Below are positions 54,130 to 64,000 of a DNA stretch of 64,000 bases, piece by piece. The notes below the pieces were generated by a model. That model was not told the origin of the DNA and made no database searches. It was given only the letters and a program-made list of their open reading frames with translations. Every line of letters begins with the position of its first letter. The first letter of the stretch is position 1. Origin of the DNA: Eupeodes corollae (lineage: Eukaryota > Arthropoda > Insecta > Diptera > Syrphidae); contig NC_079147.1 in the NCBI RefSeq assembly GCF_945859685.1, positions 108,545,525 through 108,609,524 on the forward strand, given 5' to 3'. Both the position numbers and the translations under genes were made by a program.

Positions 54130-54420
54130 TGTATCAGGTTTTCCATGACCCTGGAAAAAGGGACGTAAGTGCTATTGGGCGATACTTTGAGGGTGAAGAG
54201 GATTCGCCTTTTTTAGGAACGGGCCAAATACTGCTTTCCATTTCAGAAAGAGACCAGTGGAATGGATTTGGGAATGAAAAGTTTTTTAAATACTCTGGCA
54301 ACTGTACGCGTACGAGCAACTTTCAAGTTCAGAAACAGTCATGCCTTTTCATTAGCAGCATCGAGTCAATAGAAAACTGTGCTGCAAGTAACACTAAAGT
54401 TGATGAAACAACTTTAATAG
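54130..54420 (-). mobile_element. LINE-B-like fragment, PKKG block before the polymerase
   Basis: Minus strand 54319-54134: SIWPVPKKGESSSPSKYRPI then ALTSLFPGSWKT, the conserved VPVPKKG-x-SNYRPIALTSLLSK block of jockey-type LINEs. The preceding stretch (VRVQLPEYLKNFSFPNPFHW) is only loosely similar. Isolated and inverted relative to the copy on its left. Confidence 0.7.
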
Positions 54421-54479
54421 CAAGCTATTTTTACTATTATCTTATTGAACCATAAACAGAATGGAAGAATCTTTATCAG

Positions 54480-56429
54480 TTAAAAACCCAACAGTTGACG
54501 AACTCATGATGAATTAAGTGCACAATTGGATATACAGGATGGTGTCGACAAGGTGCAGTCAGAAAGGTTATGTGTCAGAAATTATTTGCCATAAAATCTG
54601 TGAGTTAATAAAATCATTCACATTTTGTCATTCCGGTCAATTTGTTGTTTTATTAATTTATATTTCAGTTTTTTAAGCGTTTTTCAGCTTTGTTTTTCAG
54701 CAATTGACCCTACAAATTCAGAACTGTTAATTAGAATTTTAAAAAAACTACAAGTGTGATTTCTCTGAGCCCATTGCTATAAGCATCGAAATGATATGCA
54801 TAAATAAATCATTTGTATTGTAGTTTAAGATCCGTTACTGCATTTATTCTCTGAAAGAATCTAAGAATCGTTGAAGAAATAATCAAGCAAAACATCACGT
54901 TAGAACTTCTTCTTTAAACTGCAAATAAGAATGCTAAGCCATTAAGATCGTGTTCGTGCGTACTAAATTAAGACCTAAACCTAATTTTGGGAGAAATTCT
55001 TAACTTAGTCAGTCCCGCATATCAAATGAATTTAACATAAATGAAAATAACATTACCTGTCGCTTACACATGTCTTATTCTTGTTTACCATCACGGTTGC
55101 CAATCATGGCCAAGAACACATTGTCTTAATATTCCAGACACTTCTTGCACAACAAAGCAAATTGTTTTAAATTTGGAAAGTTATTTAGAGTACAATTGAT
55201 TTAATTGACTTAAAACGTATTTTCTAGAATTCTTTTAAGGTTTTCAATTTAGATCAAAACAAATGAAAGTTATTTAAAGATGCAGTTTCTAAGATCAAAA
55301 TGTTTATTGATATTTTTCCCATGAACTGTTCTAGAAATGGCGAATGCGCAAACATACGCTACTTGAATATAAATTTATAGTTAATAAAAATGTTTATTTT
55401 TGTTTTGTTATCCGGAAATAATATTAATTAATTAAATATACTAATTAATGGGATGTTTATAGTTGTCAGCTGCCAAATTTTGATAGTTTTTCAATGTCAA
55501 ACATTTTGGTCCCTTACCTCACACTTAAAAAAGTCTTACATAATTTGTTAATGAAATTTACAAATTTGGATGGAACAAGCTTCCATTTCAGACGTCTTAA
55601 TTACTTCTTTGACATTCAACTTTGTTTTTGGGTTTGGCAAACACATTTGGGCATCTATCGATTGGCGCGTCGTCGTCGCGTTAGTCGGCCACCGCGGGAG
55701 TTGGTTGGAATTTTATGTTAATGCTAACGTGTAACCTACAAAGCGCGAATGGTGTTTTGAAGAACTAACATGTGGTTCGTAAAGAAATACCAAATGGTAG
55801 TGGATATAATAATTATATGTTATGTTTACACAAGTGTTGTACTCTGAATTCTTAATGTTTGATTAAGAAGAATATAACAAAACAAAACGATTAATCGATG
55901 AATAATCCAAAAGTTTTTGAAGGTTTGGCTTTTTTTATTTTAAATAAAAAGAACACAAGAAGACGCACATAAACAATATGGACACCAGCTGATATGGCTT
56001 TTTTGAAATTTTAAATACCTAAGTCTGGTTTTACTGTTATTCAAATATAAAGTGTGCTATTATGGTGTTTAGTTATTTGAATTTTAATTTCTTTAACGCG
56101 ACTTTGTGCTGATTTTTGCCTTTAGGGTGCAGTTGAAAGAACGCATTATAAAAAGAATTGATTCAAATAAGTTAACGGATTTAATTTAGATTTATTTTGA
56201 TTTAGTTAATAGATGCGACAAAGCCCATACGCAACATAAGAAGCATTTATATGTACAACATCAGTTTGGGTTGGGGTAGAAATACTGTATGGATCATATT
56301 ACTCCAAAGTACTATTTATGTACATATATGCCAAAATACTGTACTACAAAATCGTTTTATTTAAAGATTATATTTAGCACAACAAATAAGTATTGATGCT
56401 TGCCCTATAGATTGATTTTGTATTCTTGA
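54480..56429. other. No gene seen; spacer with one GC-rich patch
   Basis: TTGGCGCGTCGTCGTCGCGT then TAGTCGGCCACCGCGGGAG (about 55660-55700) stands out in AT-rich DNA and may mark a promoter or a foreign scrap. A frame at 55494-55721 spans it but is unrecognised. Confidence 0.4.
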
Positions 56430-56860
56430 ACATTGCAATGAAAGGGAAAGATAGATCAACGCGAGTCATTCCATATTCGCGTAGTACGGTTAAAAAATGA
56501 ATCTCTGTACTTCACAGTATAGGTTTCTAGGTCTTCTAGGAAACCCCATCACTTTACCCTTAAACTGATGGGGTTTCCTAGAAGACCGATTGTGTTAAAT
56601 TGCTTGAAGGAAGGATTGCAACTTTTAATTTTAATAGAGCAAAGGTCGATAAAATAAAGGTAAAAAGCGTGAGACAAGAAATTTAACAACGATGGTCAAG
56701 TAACGTAATTGAGTTGATGATGTTAATGTTACCAATCATTTTAAAAGCTCTTCTTTGAATATTTTCCAAGAGTCTTTAGTATGATACTGGAGCACCAGCT
56801 AAGAGAGTGGCTTTAAATTCACGTTTTGGACGTATATACTCGTATAAGTTAGTAGTATAA
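56430..56860 (-). mobile_element. LINE-B C-terminal fragment with a local inverted duplication
   Basis: Minus strand from 56860: YEYIRPKREFKATLLAGAPV, LLENIQRRAFKMIGNINIIN, SITLLDHR, then near 56600 the NRNT/SRN block, then LINE-B C-terminal sequence again to about 56430. At 56530-56551 and 56566-56587 lies a perfect 22-bp inverted repeat (see separate entry), so the strand flips locally. Confidence 0.7.
56530..56587. repeat. Perfect 22-bp inverted repeat, 14-nt loop
   Basis: GGTCTTCTAGGAAACCCCAT(CA) at 56530-56551 pairs perfectly with 56566-56587. The loop CTTTACCCTTAAAC is LINE-B sequence (copies read CATCAATTTACCCTTA at this place). Confidence 0.85.
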
Positions 56861-56879
56861 GAGGTGGGTGCACATTCCG

Positions 56880-57114
56880 AGGACATCGAAATTTTCAGTT
56901 TCATATCCACAAAATAAACGCTGTTGTACCCCAGGAATTCGTGTTGCCTCCGACACTTTTCCTAACTTAAAAAATTTTCTTTTTTCTGAACCTTCTAACC
57001 CACTAAATTGTTTCGGTAATGATAGTTCCTTCAGCTTGGATGTGGACTACCAAGCTCTTTAACACCGCAGCAAGTGCTTATGCCTTAAATTGATTTATCG
57101 GTATTTTTCAGGCT
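56880..57114 (+). mobile_element. LINE-B polymerase fragment, left of an RTE-derived insert
   Basis: TPGIRVASDTFPNLKNF near 56930-56975, SEPSNPLNCFGNDSSFSLDV then DYQAL near 56985-57060: the family FADDSTLSF box reads FGNDSSFS here, with Ala/Asp lost. It lies head-to-head with the minus copy on its left and is continued at 57717. Confidence 0.65.
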
Positions 57115-57126
57115 TATTACAATTTG

Positions 57127-57704
57127 CAGTAAATCCGTCCGTACCCGAGGCTTGTTTGTGCTTCGCAACTATGATTTTTTTACGGGGCCAGGAAGTCACC
57201 CCGACGGCACAACTCCCAACCTGGAGGGCCAGATCCTTAGTATAACTCCAAGAACGGGGAGCCGGATAAACCACTCCTTATAGGCCTGGGCTTCGAAAAA
57301 GTCGTAGAAGTCCTATAAGGTGCTCACTAAGTAGTTCAACCTTACTGGAACTGTAGAGGCCACAGTAGATTCCATCACGGGAATTCCTCCGCTGTCATCT
57401 GGATAAGGAGAGTTGCCTTAATGGAAACACCCCTCCCCCCTTCTCTCTCTCGTTTGCTGCCCCCAACAACTTTCCACTGGCGTTGGAACCCAATATGCAA
57501 TTGAGGTACAAGGCCCTGATGTTCACCACGGGGAGGTGGGAGTAGGAGTTAATAGACAGAGGTGGGTTTTGAGAAAAACATATGAAAGCTTGTGTAGTCT
57601 TGAATGCACATGTCTCCCGTTCGCACAAGGAGAGTTAGAGAAGTTTGTTGGGTGACGCCTTAGTTCAAACAGGACTGTAGAGCCACCTTATGAAAGTAAG
57701 TAAG
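57127..57704 (+). mobile_element. Non-autonomous RTE-derived insert with 12-bp target duplication
   Basis: TATTACAATTTG flanks it at 57115-57126 and 57705-57716. The 5' part is GC-rich (CGGGGCCAGGAAGTCACCCC, CAACCTGGAGGGCCAGATCC) without coding homology. The 3' end reads GACTGTAGAGCCACCTTATG then AAAGTAAGTAAG, the same end as the RTE copy at 13860-13891 (GACTGTAGAGCCACC then TAAG units). No endonuclease or polymerase block is present in its 578 bp, so it looks like an internally deleted RTE relying on the parent's enzymes. Confidence 0.7.
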
Positions 57705-57716
57705 TATTACAATTTG

Positions 57717-57830
57717 AAGGCATTCAAAACAAATGTAAGTCGGTATTTTCTTTCAAATCCTGTCCTGTCTTCCTAATCGCTCGCACTATGTTTAATTATT
57801 ATTAGGGTATTCATAACCCCTTTAATGCGT
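57717..57830 (+). mobile_element. LINE-B C-terminus, right of the RTE-derived insert
   Basis: EGIQNKCKSVFSFKSCPV corresponds to the FKTNVHRHLL block, then TATTAGGGTATTCATAACCC, the LINE-B 3' UTR also seen in complement at 36830. Confidence 0.65.
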
Positions 57831-60800
57831 GCTAAAAATATAACAAGCCAATTAGATATGGTTTCCTAAAGTGAAATTCTATTACGAATCTCCACAACGT
57901 TGTAACTAGAATAAATTGATTAATTGTCTTTAATTTTTCAAAAAGCGGTAAGTCCATCTTAAACAAAATAATTTTCCGCATCGTTCAATCAATTATCTAA
58001 TCTAACTACCATCTAATTCTCTTTGCAGACCTTATACGGTTTTTCTTCTTACCATTTTAAAAAACCTAACTGCTCCTTAAACAACTATACTAAAAGGCCC
58101 GCAACGCCATCATCCATGCCACTATAACAAGTTTAGCCCATAGTGTGACATAACAATTTCTGCAGCTCAAGCGTGCAAATAACTATTGTACATTCAAAGA
58201 TAACCAAACAAATGCAACTTTCTCTAACATCATCAACTATTCAATACACTTTCCCACTCGTCGTAAAGTGCTTTATTGTGAATATAGTATTTCCTAGTCT
58301 TTGTTTGTAATGAATTTTTGTTAACGAATATTGACAAATACACTTCCGTGCACAATTTGATGTTCATACAATGCGAATTTGTTGAACTATATACATCGCC
58401 CACACGACCCACCACCGACAACGATATCAGATGCGACGGACGTACTGTACGGTGTTACGTTGTTGCGATTGAATGCAGTTGTGTCGACAATTCAAATTTA
58501 ACACCCTACAATACAATCATCACGTCATAGTAACCTACTCGCTCACAGAAGCGTGTTTTATTCGGTCACAGAGACCCCAAACTAAATAAAAATACATCAT
58601 AAACAAAAGAGCTGAGAAGCGAACCTTTTTTTTTGTGTTTTGGTGTTTTGTACACAAAACTCAATTTATGGGAATGTTTGTAATTATTATAAAATTTTAA
58701 AAAATACATCGACATAAGATATACAAAAGTTTAACAAGACATAGGTGTTACACACTCAACTATTTATTTAACACTCTTGCGGTTAACTGATGCGATGTAC
58801 ATAAGTATGATGCCCTAACGATGATAATTATAATGACGCTGAGAACTTTGTTCGTTAGACCCAGCTAAGCAATAATTTATTTGATTGCCATATTTGACCT
58901 CAAACAAAAGTTCACTTAGCAATTCTATCTACATTCCCGCACACACAATTTCTTTCCATTAACTCACATTCATTTAAAGATCGTAAAATTGACCCACGAG
59001 CAGAACGTTCATATGGAATAGGCCCATGATCATCAGATCAGAATGCCCTCCTCTTCTTACTACACACAATATTACAACTTGAGGTTAGAGTAACTTATTC
59101 AGGAAGCCGACTGAAGACGATGAGTAGTTTTATTCCAAGAATTCTGTTTATCATGCCCTGTCTCTGCCGCAATCAAAATATTTTATATTTTTTAATGTCT
59201 GCTGTTAGAGTACCTATATGTATATTATTTTTGTGGGCGACACGAAGAGAACGTATTAATGTTGATTTTTTGATGTCTTTGAATACCCGGCCATAGCTGC
59301 ATGTAATCGTATTATTGGTAGTGGTCTTTTTTATACCTTTATATACAAAAACAAAAGAAAACAAAAATCAAAAATAAATTACATTTTGCTGCTTAGGAAT
59401 GTTGGGCGTTAAAACCTTATTGGTTTAAAGAAATGGTAAAGCTGCCTTCTTTTAAGCCAAACAATTTTATTACATGAAACCGATATTGTTTAATCATTAA
59501 AACTCAAATAAGTTCATACGTTCGCATACTGTGCATGACCTTCTGAAATGGTGAATGCATTTTTTAAACCAATGTCCGCCACCACCGCCGCGCCGCCATC
59601 GCGTCGAGAAAGATAGAGGTCCTTGAGCAAGACAACACTGTACTTTTTTGCTTGTAATTCCCTAATCTCTTATAGCTTAGGCCATAAAAAATAACAAAGA
59701 TTTGAAAAAATTCGTTCGGTTCGTCGTTGGTTTCTTGTGGGGCTTTGGCGATTTGATCTGATGGTTGTTCTGCAGAAAGTGTAGAACACACGAATACGAA
59801 CAAGTTTTTATTTTGGATCGCCCATGCATTTTATAGCAGTTTGGTTCACTGTCGACCGAGCGCCAACCGCTGCGCCGTCGGTCGTTCATTTTGCTCTGTT
59901 TGAATGAATGCGAAATCGAAAAATAAAACCAGTTCCTTTGGTTTATGACGCACCGAAAAGGCTGAATTTTTGCTTTTATTTTTCTTGATTTTTTTTTTTT
60001 ACAATAAAGGATTTGTGTGTGTAATGTTGTTGTGGCTTCTACCTTCCTAGTTAGTCGAAGTTGTTGGAATGGCTTGGATATAGTCAATGAATTAGAGTTG
60101 ACTCTTAGGCTTCATGTATGACAATTTTAGAAGGCTTTCATTAAGTCAATAATAAATATTGTGTTCTTAAGTCTCTAAATATTTTAGTGGCATTGTTTAT
60201 TTTAGACACATGAATTTACCACATCAAAAAATAATATATACTTAGTTACTTCTAAAATGTATATGTATATAATGTAAATATGTATCAGTATTTTGCTACA
60301 AGACAAGACCGGAATGTGGCTGCCTTAGTTGATTTTAGACACGCTTGAATTACATATAATTTTAATAAGTAACTGTCGAACCCAAAGTTATGATAATGGT
60401 TCGAATATGAAAGGAAAAGAAGCGGGTGTTTAAAATCGAATACGAACCCCGTCAAATTTTTCGATTAAATTCAATGTTTGTATAACTTTTTTTTTCAAGT
60501 TCCGTACAGAGGTGGGATATTTATAAGAACAAAATTCCAAGACCTACTTTGAAACCCCTTTCTAAAACTAGATGGGAGAGCAGGTTAGAAGGATTGAGGG
60601 CTTTATAAACAAATTTTGAAGAAACACATGAAGCAAAAACATTGCAGAATCGTTAGAAAATAAGGTTTTTCATTTTCCATTTATTTGCTGCTTGCAAATT
60701 TGGTTTGATGTTTTAGAAAATATAAATAAAACTAGTAAGTATTTGCAAAGTCCGTCAGTCAATCTGTCAACTGGCATAAAAGTTTTAGAAAATACAAAAA

Positions 60801-61149
60801 ACAGTTTAATTTTAATGCGTTCCGATGAAAAATTTAATGGGTAGGTTTGTTCAATTAACCAAGCGTATTGCTGATTAATGTCCTGAAACTATACTAAACC
60901 CGAAACAAAGATTTAAAGTATATTTTTTTTTCAGAATACTTAATCAAGACATTCAATCAATCACAGAAATGTTTGAACAGCTTTTTCATTTTTAAGTAAC
61001 ATAAGCGAATGTTTAAAAAATAAATATGTACTTGCGTCATGCCTTAATTTGCAGAATGTTATAGCATTAGGTAGTTTTAAAAATTAAGATGGAGGAGAAT
61101 TGTTTTAAGAGTAAACCGTAATATCCCCGCTTGTTACACCACAAAGCTC
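57831..61149. other. No gene seen; long spacer with a GC-rich patch at 59.57-59.9 kb
   Basis: GTCCGCCACCACCGCCGCGC (59574-59593) and ACCGAGCGCCAACCGCTGCG (about 59856-59875) are unusual for this window. On the minus strand a TATAAAA lies at about 59831-59837, so a promoter firing leftward is possible but not shown. Frames at 59564-60087 (-) and 58318-58530 (+) match nothing known. 60900-61149 is AT-rich. Confidence 0.35.
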
Positions 61150-61606
61150 AAGTTTAGATGTGTTAAATTTTATTTTTAGTTCATACCTTGAAGATTTTGC
61201 TCCGAATTTAGTAATTGCTCTCCAAATCCCTAATACAATCCCGGTCACGGTAGCTTCAGGAGAACGTAGTTTTTCTAAACTTTGAATTATTAAAAATTAT
61301 CTTAGGACAACCATAACTCAAGAGAGATTGGTAGGCTTATCTACAATGTCCATTGAAAAGGAATTATTAAATTCTTTAGACTTTGATGTTCTTATTTCTG
61401 AATTTGCAAAATGTAAGGCCAGAAAAGTAAGTTTCTCCTCTGCTCATTTCATCGCGGCGTTTTAGTTTATGATTTAGGGTTACTTACCTCCTGATTAATG
61501 TGGAAAAGGCTTATGCTTGTGTATCAATTTATGTGTGAAAATATAAAAAAGGGGCGCTTTCTACTAATCTTGCATAGGGCGCAAGATTGCCTGGGGCCGG
61601 TCCTGG
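61150..61606 (+). mobile_element. hAT transposase C-terminal dimerisation domain remnant with 3' terminus
   Basis: YLEDFAPNLVIALQIPNTIP then VTVASGERSFSKL, a stop, IIKNYLRTTITQERLVGLST and MSIEKELLNSLDFDVLISEF (61180-61430) are the hAT C-terminal dimerisation domain (the ASGERSFS and LS--SIE patterns, as in ZMYM/THAP-like hAT proteins). Downstream GCGCAAGATTGCCTGGGGCC then GGTCCTG (61579-61605) looks like a hAT terminal repeat of the GGGGCCGG-CCTG kind. The rest of the transposase is absent to the left, so the copy is 5'-truncated. Confidence 0.75.
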
Positions 61607-63849
61607 TCATTAGTAAAATAGTTTAATTATTGAGGGTTTCAAAAACTTCCATATTAAAATCATTATTACATACAAAAACTAAATGAAGAATATTTTGTAA
61701 TGAATTTAAGATTGATTTTTTCTGTAAAAAATAATCATGTCATCATATTCAATATGACTCGAAGCTTTAGATATTAAACCGTTGGCATTATAGTAGTTTA
61801 TGGAAGAGATTTTGAACTAGAGAGGTGACGTTGTTCTCATTTGGCTGTGAACGATTTTGCATAGGTTTTTTGAAATGAAAACAAATTGGCGAATGATAAC
61901 TCCAGCAGGCCAAAATTTCCCACTATATACTAAATTGACGAAAGGAATTGGCACACTTATCTTAATGTTAACAAAATTAGCACCACGTCCAATTTTCTTG
62001 GATTTGGTGATGTAAAAGCAAAACGAATGAGTTCAGTTTGCATTTAGATTCGATAAGATGTAAGATAATTTGAAATATGAAAGGATTTCATTCTACCCAT
62101 AACCTTAATATTACCAAATTGCAATCTTTTCCCAGTAACACCTGCAGAATGCTTAAGTCGTAAACTTAAAACATCATTTTACGATAAAACTACTTCTCAA
62201 CCAGAGCACCATAACTTTTATGGAACATAATTCCCATTTCTTATTTTTGTAACTCTACTTCTCAAACTATGACAAAAGTGACATATACCTATACCTACAT
62301 ACTTTTGTATATCTTAATTGATATGTATATCAAAATAACGCTTACGTCATGATATCATGCATTGGTGATAACTTTTTGAATTTATTTATGCGATACAATA
62401 GATTTAATGTCTTTTACAACTATACGAGAATATACCAGTCTTTGGAATGTGTCAATGAACTGCTAAGATTTGATTTGAATTTATTTAGATTAAGCATCAT
62501 GTTATGTACATATGTAAATATGTGTGGGCAAGTATAGGTAAAGGTAAGTTCATAATTATTGACACTTGATTTAAGGAGTGGGTTCTTTAACATATCTATA
62601 GTGTTTTAACTTTTAATTTGAGAATGTAGTTCAATCTTTTCAGTGAGGAGTTAAGCGGTTGCTTTAAGAAAAAGCTTCGAATTTTAAAAGTGTAGACATG
62701 GCGAAAAAGCTTCTGAAGCATCTGGCAGCACCATCTTCAGTTAATTCATTTGGGGTTTTTTTCTTCAACTGGTTCTTTAAGTTAAATACAAATTTAATTC
62801 ATTTTTGCACTATTTACTCTTAGAAAAATAGGCGCAATACTGCCTTGAACCATTTAAGCAAGTTATTTCGACACAGAGTTCTCTTTATTATTATTTCCGT
62901 TGATTCTTTTTATTGTGCGATATCTTCAGAGTGATTTTTAATTATTTTTGACTAGCGCTCCACGCGATTGAGTATAGAAAGTCGCGTCATCGCTCTTCGT
63001 TCGGTCCTCTGAACCTTTCTCAAATGGGTCATCATTAAAGACTATACGTAAGTGTATATAGAGATATAGGCTATACAGCAAATAGCCCGTACTCTTAAGG
63101 CATTACTTTAATGGTATAAAGGTACCTAATTCAATTTCTTACACTCCAAAAGACTGACTTCATTGCAGATGAAGTGGAAAATTTGAATGATTAGGTGTAG
63201 GTTTTTTCTTTTTGGATAAAAGAAAGGTCTAAGTAATGAAGTTTAATGCTTTTAGTATATGTATAGGTTCTATTTTTCTATTTATACCTACAATAGTTGA
63301 TTAACTACAACATGATCTTTAAATCGATATGAAAAGGGTCCATTAAATTACAAGATGAACTTTTTTTCAAAAAAAATAAAGGCATTAATTTGTGCGGTAT
63401 AAAGAACAAAATGTTATCATTTTTGATCTATTTCATAAATAAAACTAAAAAAGCCAACGATGAAAAGAATTTTTGAGGCTTAAAATTTGTTCAAGATCTT
63501 CTATTTATTTTTTTGATAATGGTTTGCTATTGACTCTATTAATATTCACTAAACAAAAAATTATGATTCGTATTTAAAACAAAAATACAAAGCAACTTAA
63601 TGAGTTGATTAAGTCTCTTTGTTCAAAAATTACATAGTTTTTTAAAATAGTTTTAGGGAAGTGCGTTTGTTATGAAAGATTGATATCTGTTACTTAATAT
63701 GATGAAAAACATACAACATTGAATTGAAAAATTATTGTTAAACATATAGAAATATTTATATACGATATGATTTTATTTTCCACGTTGGAATTTACTGAAA
63801 ATTTTCGATTTGTAGAATTTAAAAATTTTGACATATTTCAACTTTTCAT
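61607..63849. other. No gene seen; AT-rich spacer
   Basis: A GTAAGT donor-like site at 62544 and a less AT-rich patch near 62955-63015 (ACTAGCGCTCCACGCGATTG) are noted without a supportable exon. Confidence 0.4.
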
Positions 63850-64000
63850 GGTGTCTCGAATCCTCCTTAGAAGAGATGGATATGATTAGAAAGGAAAAAC
63901 CGATGCACATTGGTTTTGAATGTCTGCACACTGTAATGAGTTGGAAATATTGAGCATGGTAAAGCATCCCACATTCAATAAGTGCGGCTAAAGAAATAAT
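63850..64000 (-). mobile_element. LINE-B C-terminal fragment running into the right edge
   Basis: Complement of 64000-63880 reads like the LINE-B end: ATTGAATGTGGGATGCTTTA (family ARMWNALP) and CATTCAAAACCAATGTGCAT (FKTNVH). It corresponds to 36990-36870. The copy presumably continues beyond the window. Confidence 0.7.

Noticed and set aside
58318..58530. 70-codon frame with several Cys
   Set aside because: No homology, no splice context, non-ATG alternatives; likely chance.
59677..60087. 136-codon minus-strand frame over the GC-rich patch
   Set aside because: Non-ATG start, basic low-complexity and Asn/Lys-rich; no recognisable domain.
1..64000. A new multi-gene biological system
   Set aside because: All protein-like segments except one short exon and the HPF1/MADF relics are recognisable transposon pieces; no conserved unknown gene cluster is visible on either strand.

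Overview
The window looks like AT-rich nuclear DNA from an insect, most likely a fly (Diptera). The signs are jockey-like and RTE-like LINEs, a mariner family with DD(36)D spacing, Tc1, copia, hAT and PIF/Harbinger remnants, a tRNA-derived SINE, MADF-domain fragments, GTAAGT/AG splice signals and long stretches without reading frames. No bacterial, phage or organellar gene is visible, and the sequence alone does not give the species. Almost every protein-like stretch is a broken transposable element. Working names used here: RTE (endonuclease plus reverse transcriptase, some copies ending in a TAAG tail), LINE-A and LINE-B (two jockey-like families), LINE-C (a clade with FKAAFDTI and PQGCVLSP motifs), LINE-D (a clade with PKKGD, NWRGI and EQAGFR motifs).

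Layout. 0-3.6 kb: RTE end (-), copia integrase fragment, and a decayed MADF-domain gene with a nearly intact mariner copy in one intron. 5.4-7.1 kb: RTE copy (+) split by an inverted mariner fragment. 8.2-8.7 kb: palindrome cluster and PIF/Harbinger scrap. 9.9-11.2 kb: full-length but gutted Tc1-like element. 12-13.9 kb: mariner scrap and RTE (+). 15.8-17.4 kb: RTE (-). 17.9-18.7 kb: intronless broken copy of HPF1. 18.9-20.2 kb: LINE-A (-) abutting a SINE head. 22.9-30.8 kb: foldback-like complex of inverted arms built from roughly 160-180 bp subrepeats, holding a mariner remnant, two SINEs and an insert with a hammerhead-like motif. 34.7-38.8 kb: LINE-A 3' end carrying a solo-LTR-like insert, then RTE, LINE-B and LINE-C, all (-). 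39.2-42 kb: the only host-gene signal, a possible 5' UTR exon and a clear signal-peptide exon. 42.5-46.2 kb: three-level nest, LINE-B containing a SINE containing LINE-A. 47-57.8 kb: LINE-B and LINE-D copies, a short-repeat array, and an RTE-derived non-autonomous insert with a 12-bp target duplication. 61.2-61.6 kb: hAT remnant. 63.8-64 kb: LINE-B entering the right edge.

How it fits together. There is no operon-like or cooperating gene set. The window is best read as intronic or intergenic DNA around at least one secreted or membrane protein gene (exon at 41.8-41.95 kb), grown by layered transposon insertion. Several layers can be ordered because an insert splits an element whose frame or flanks match on both sides. 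No convincing new biological system was found. The most unusual points are two LINE-A insertions at the same position of the SINE tRNA-like head, the foldback complex, the bidirectional 20-24 bp array at 51.2-51.6 kb, and an HPF1 copy with lysine at the catalytic glutamate position.
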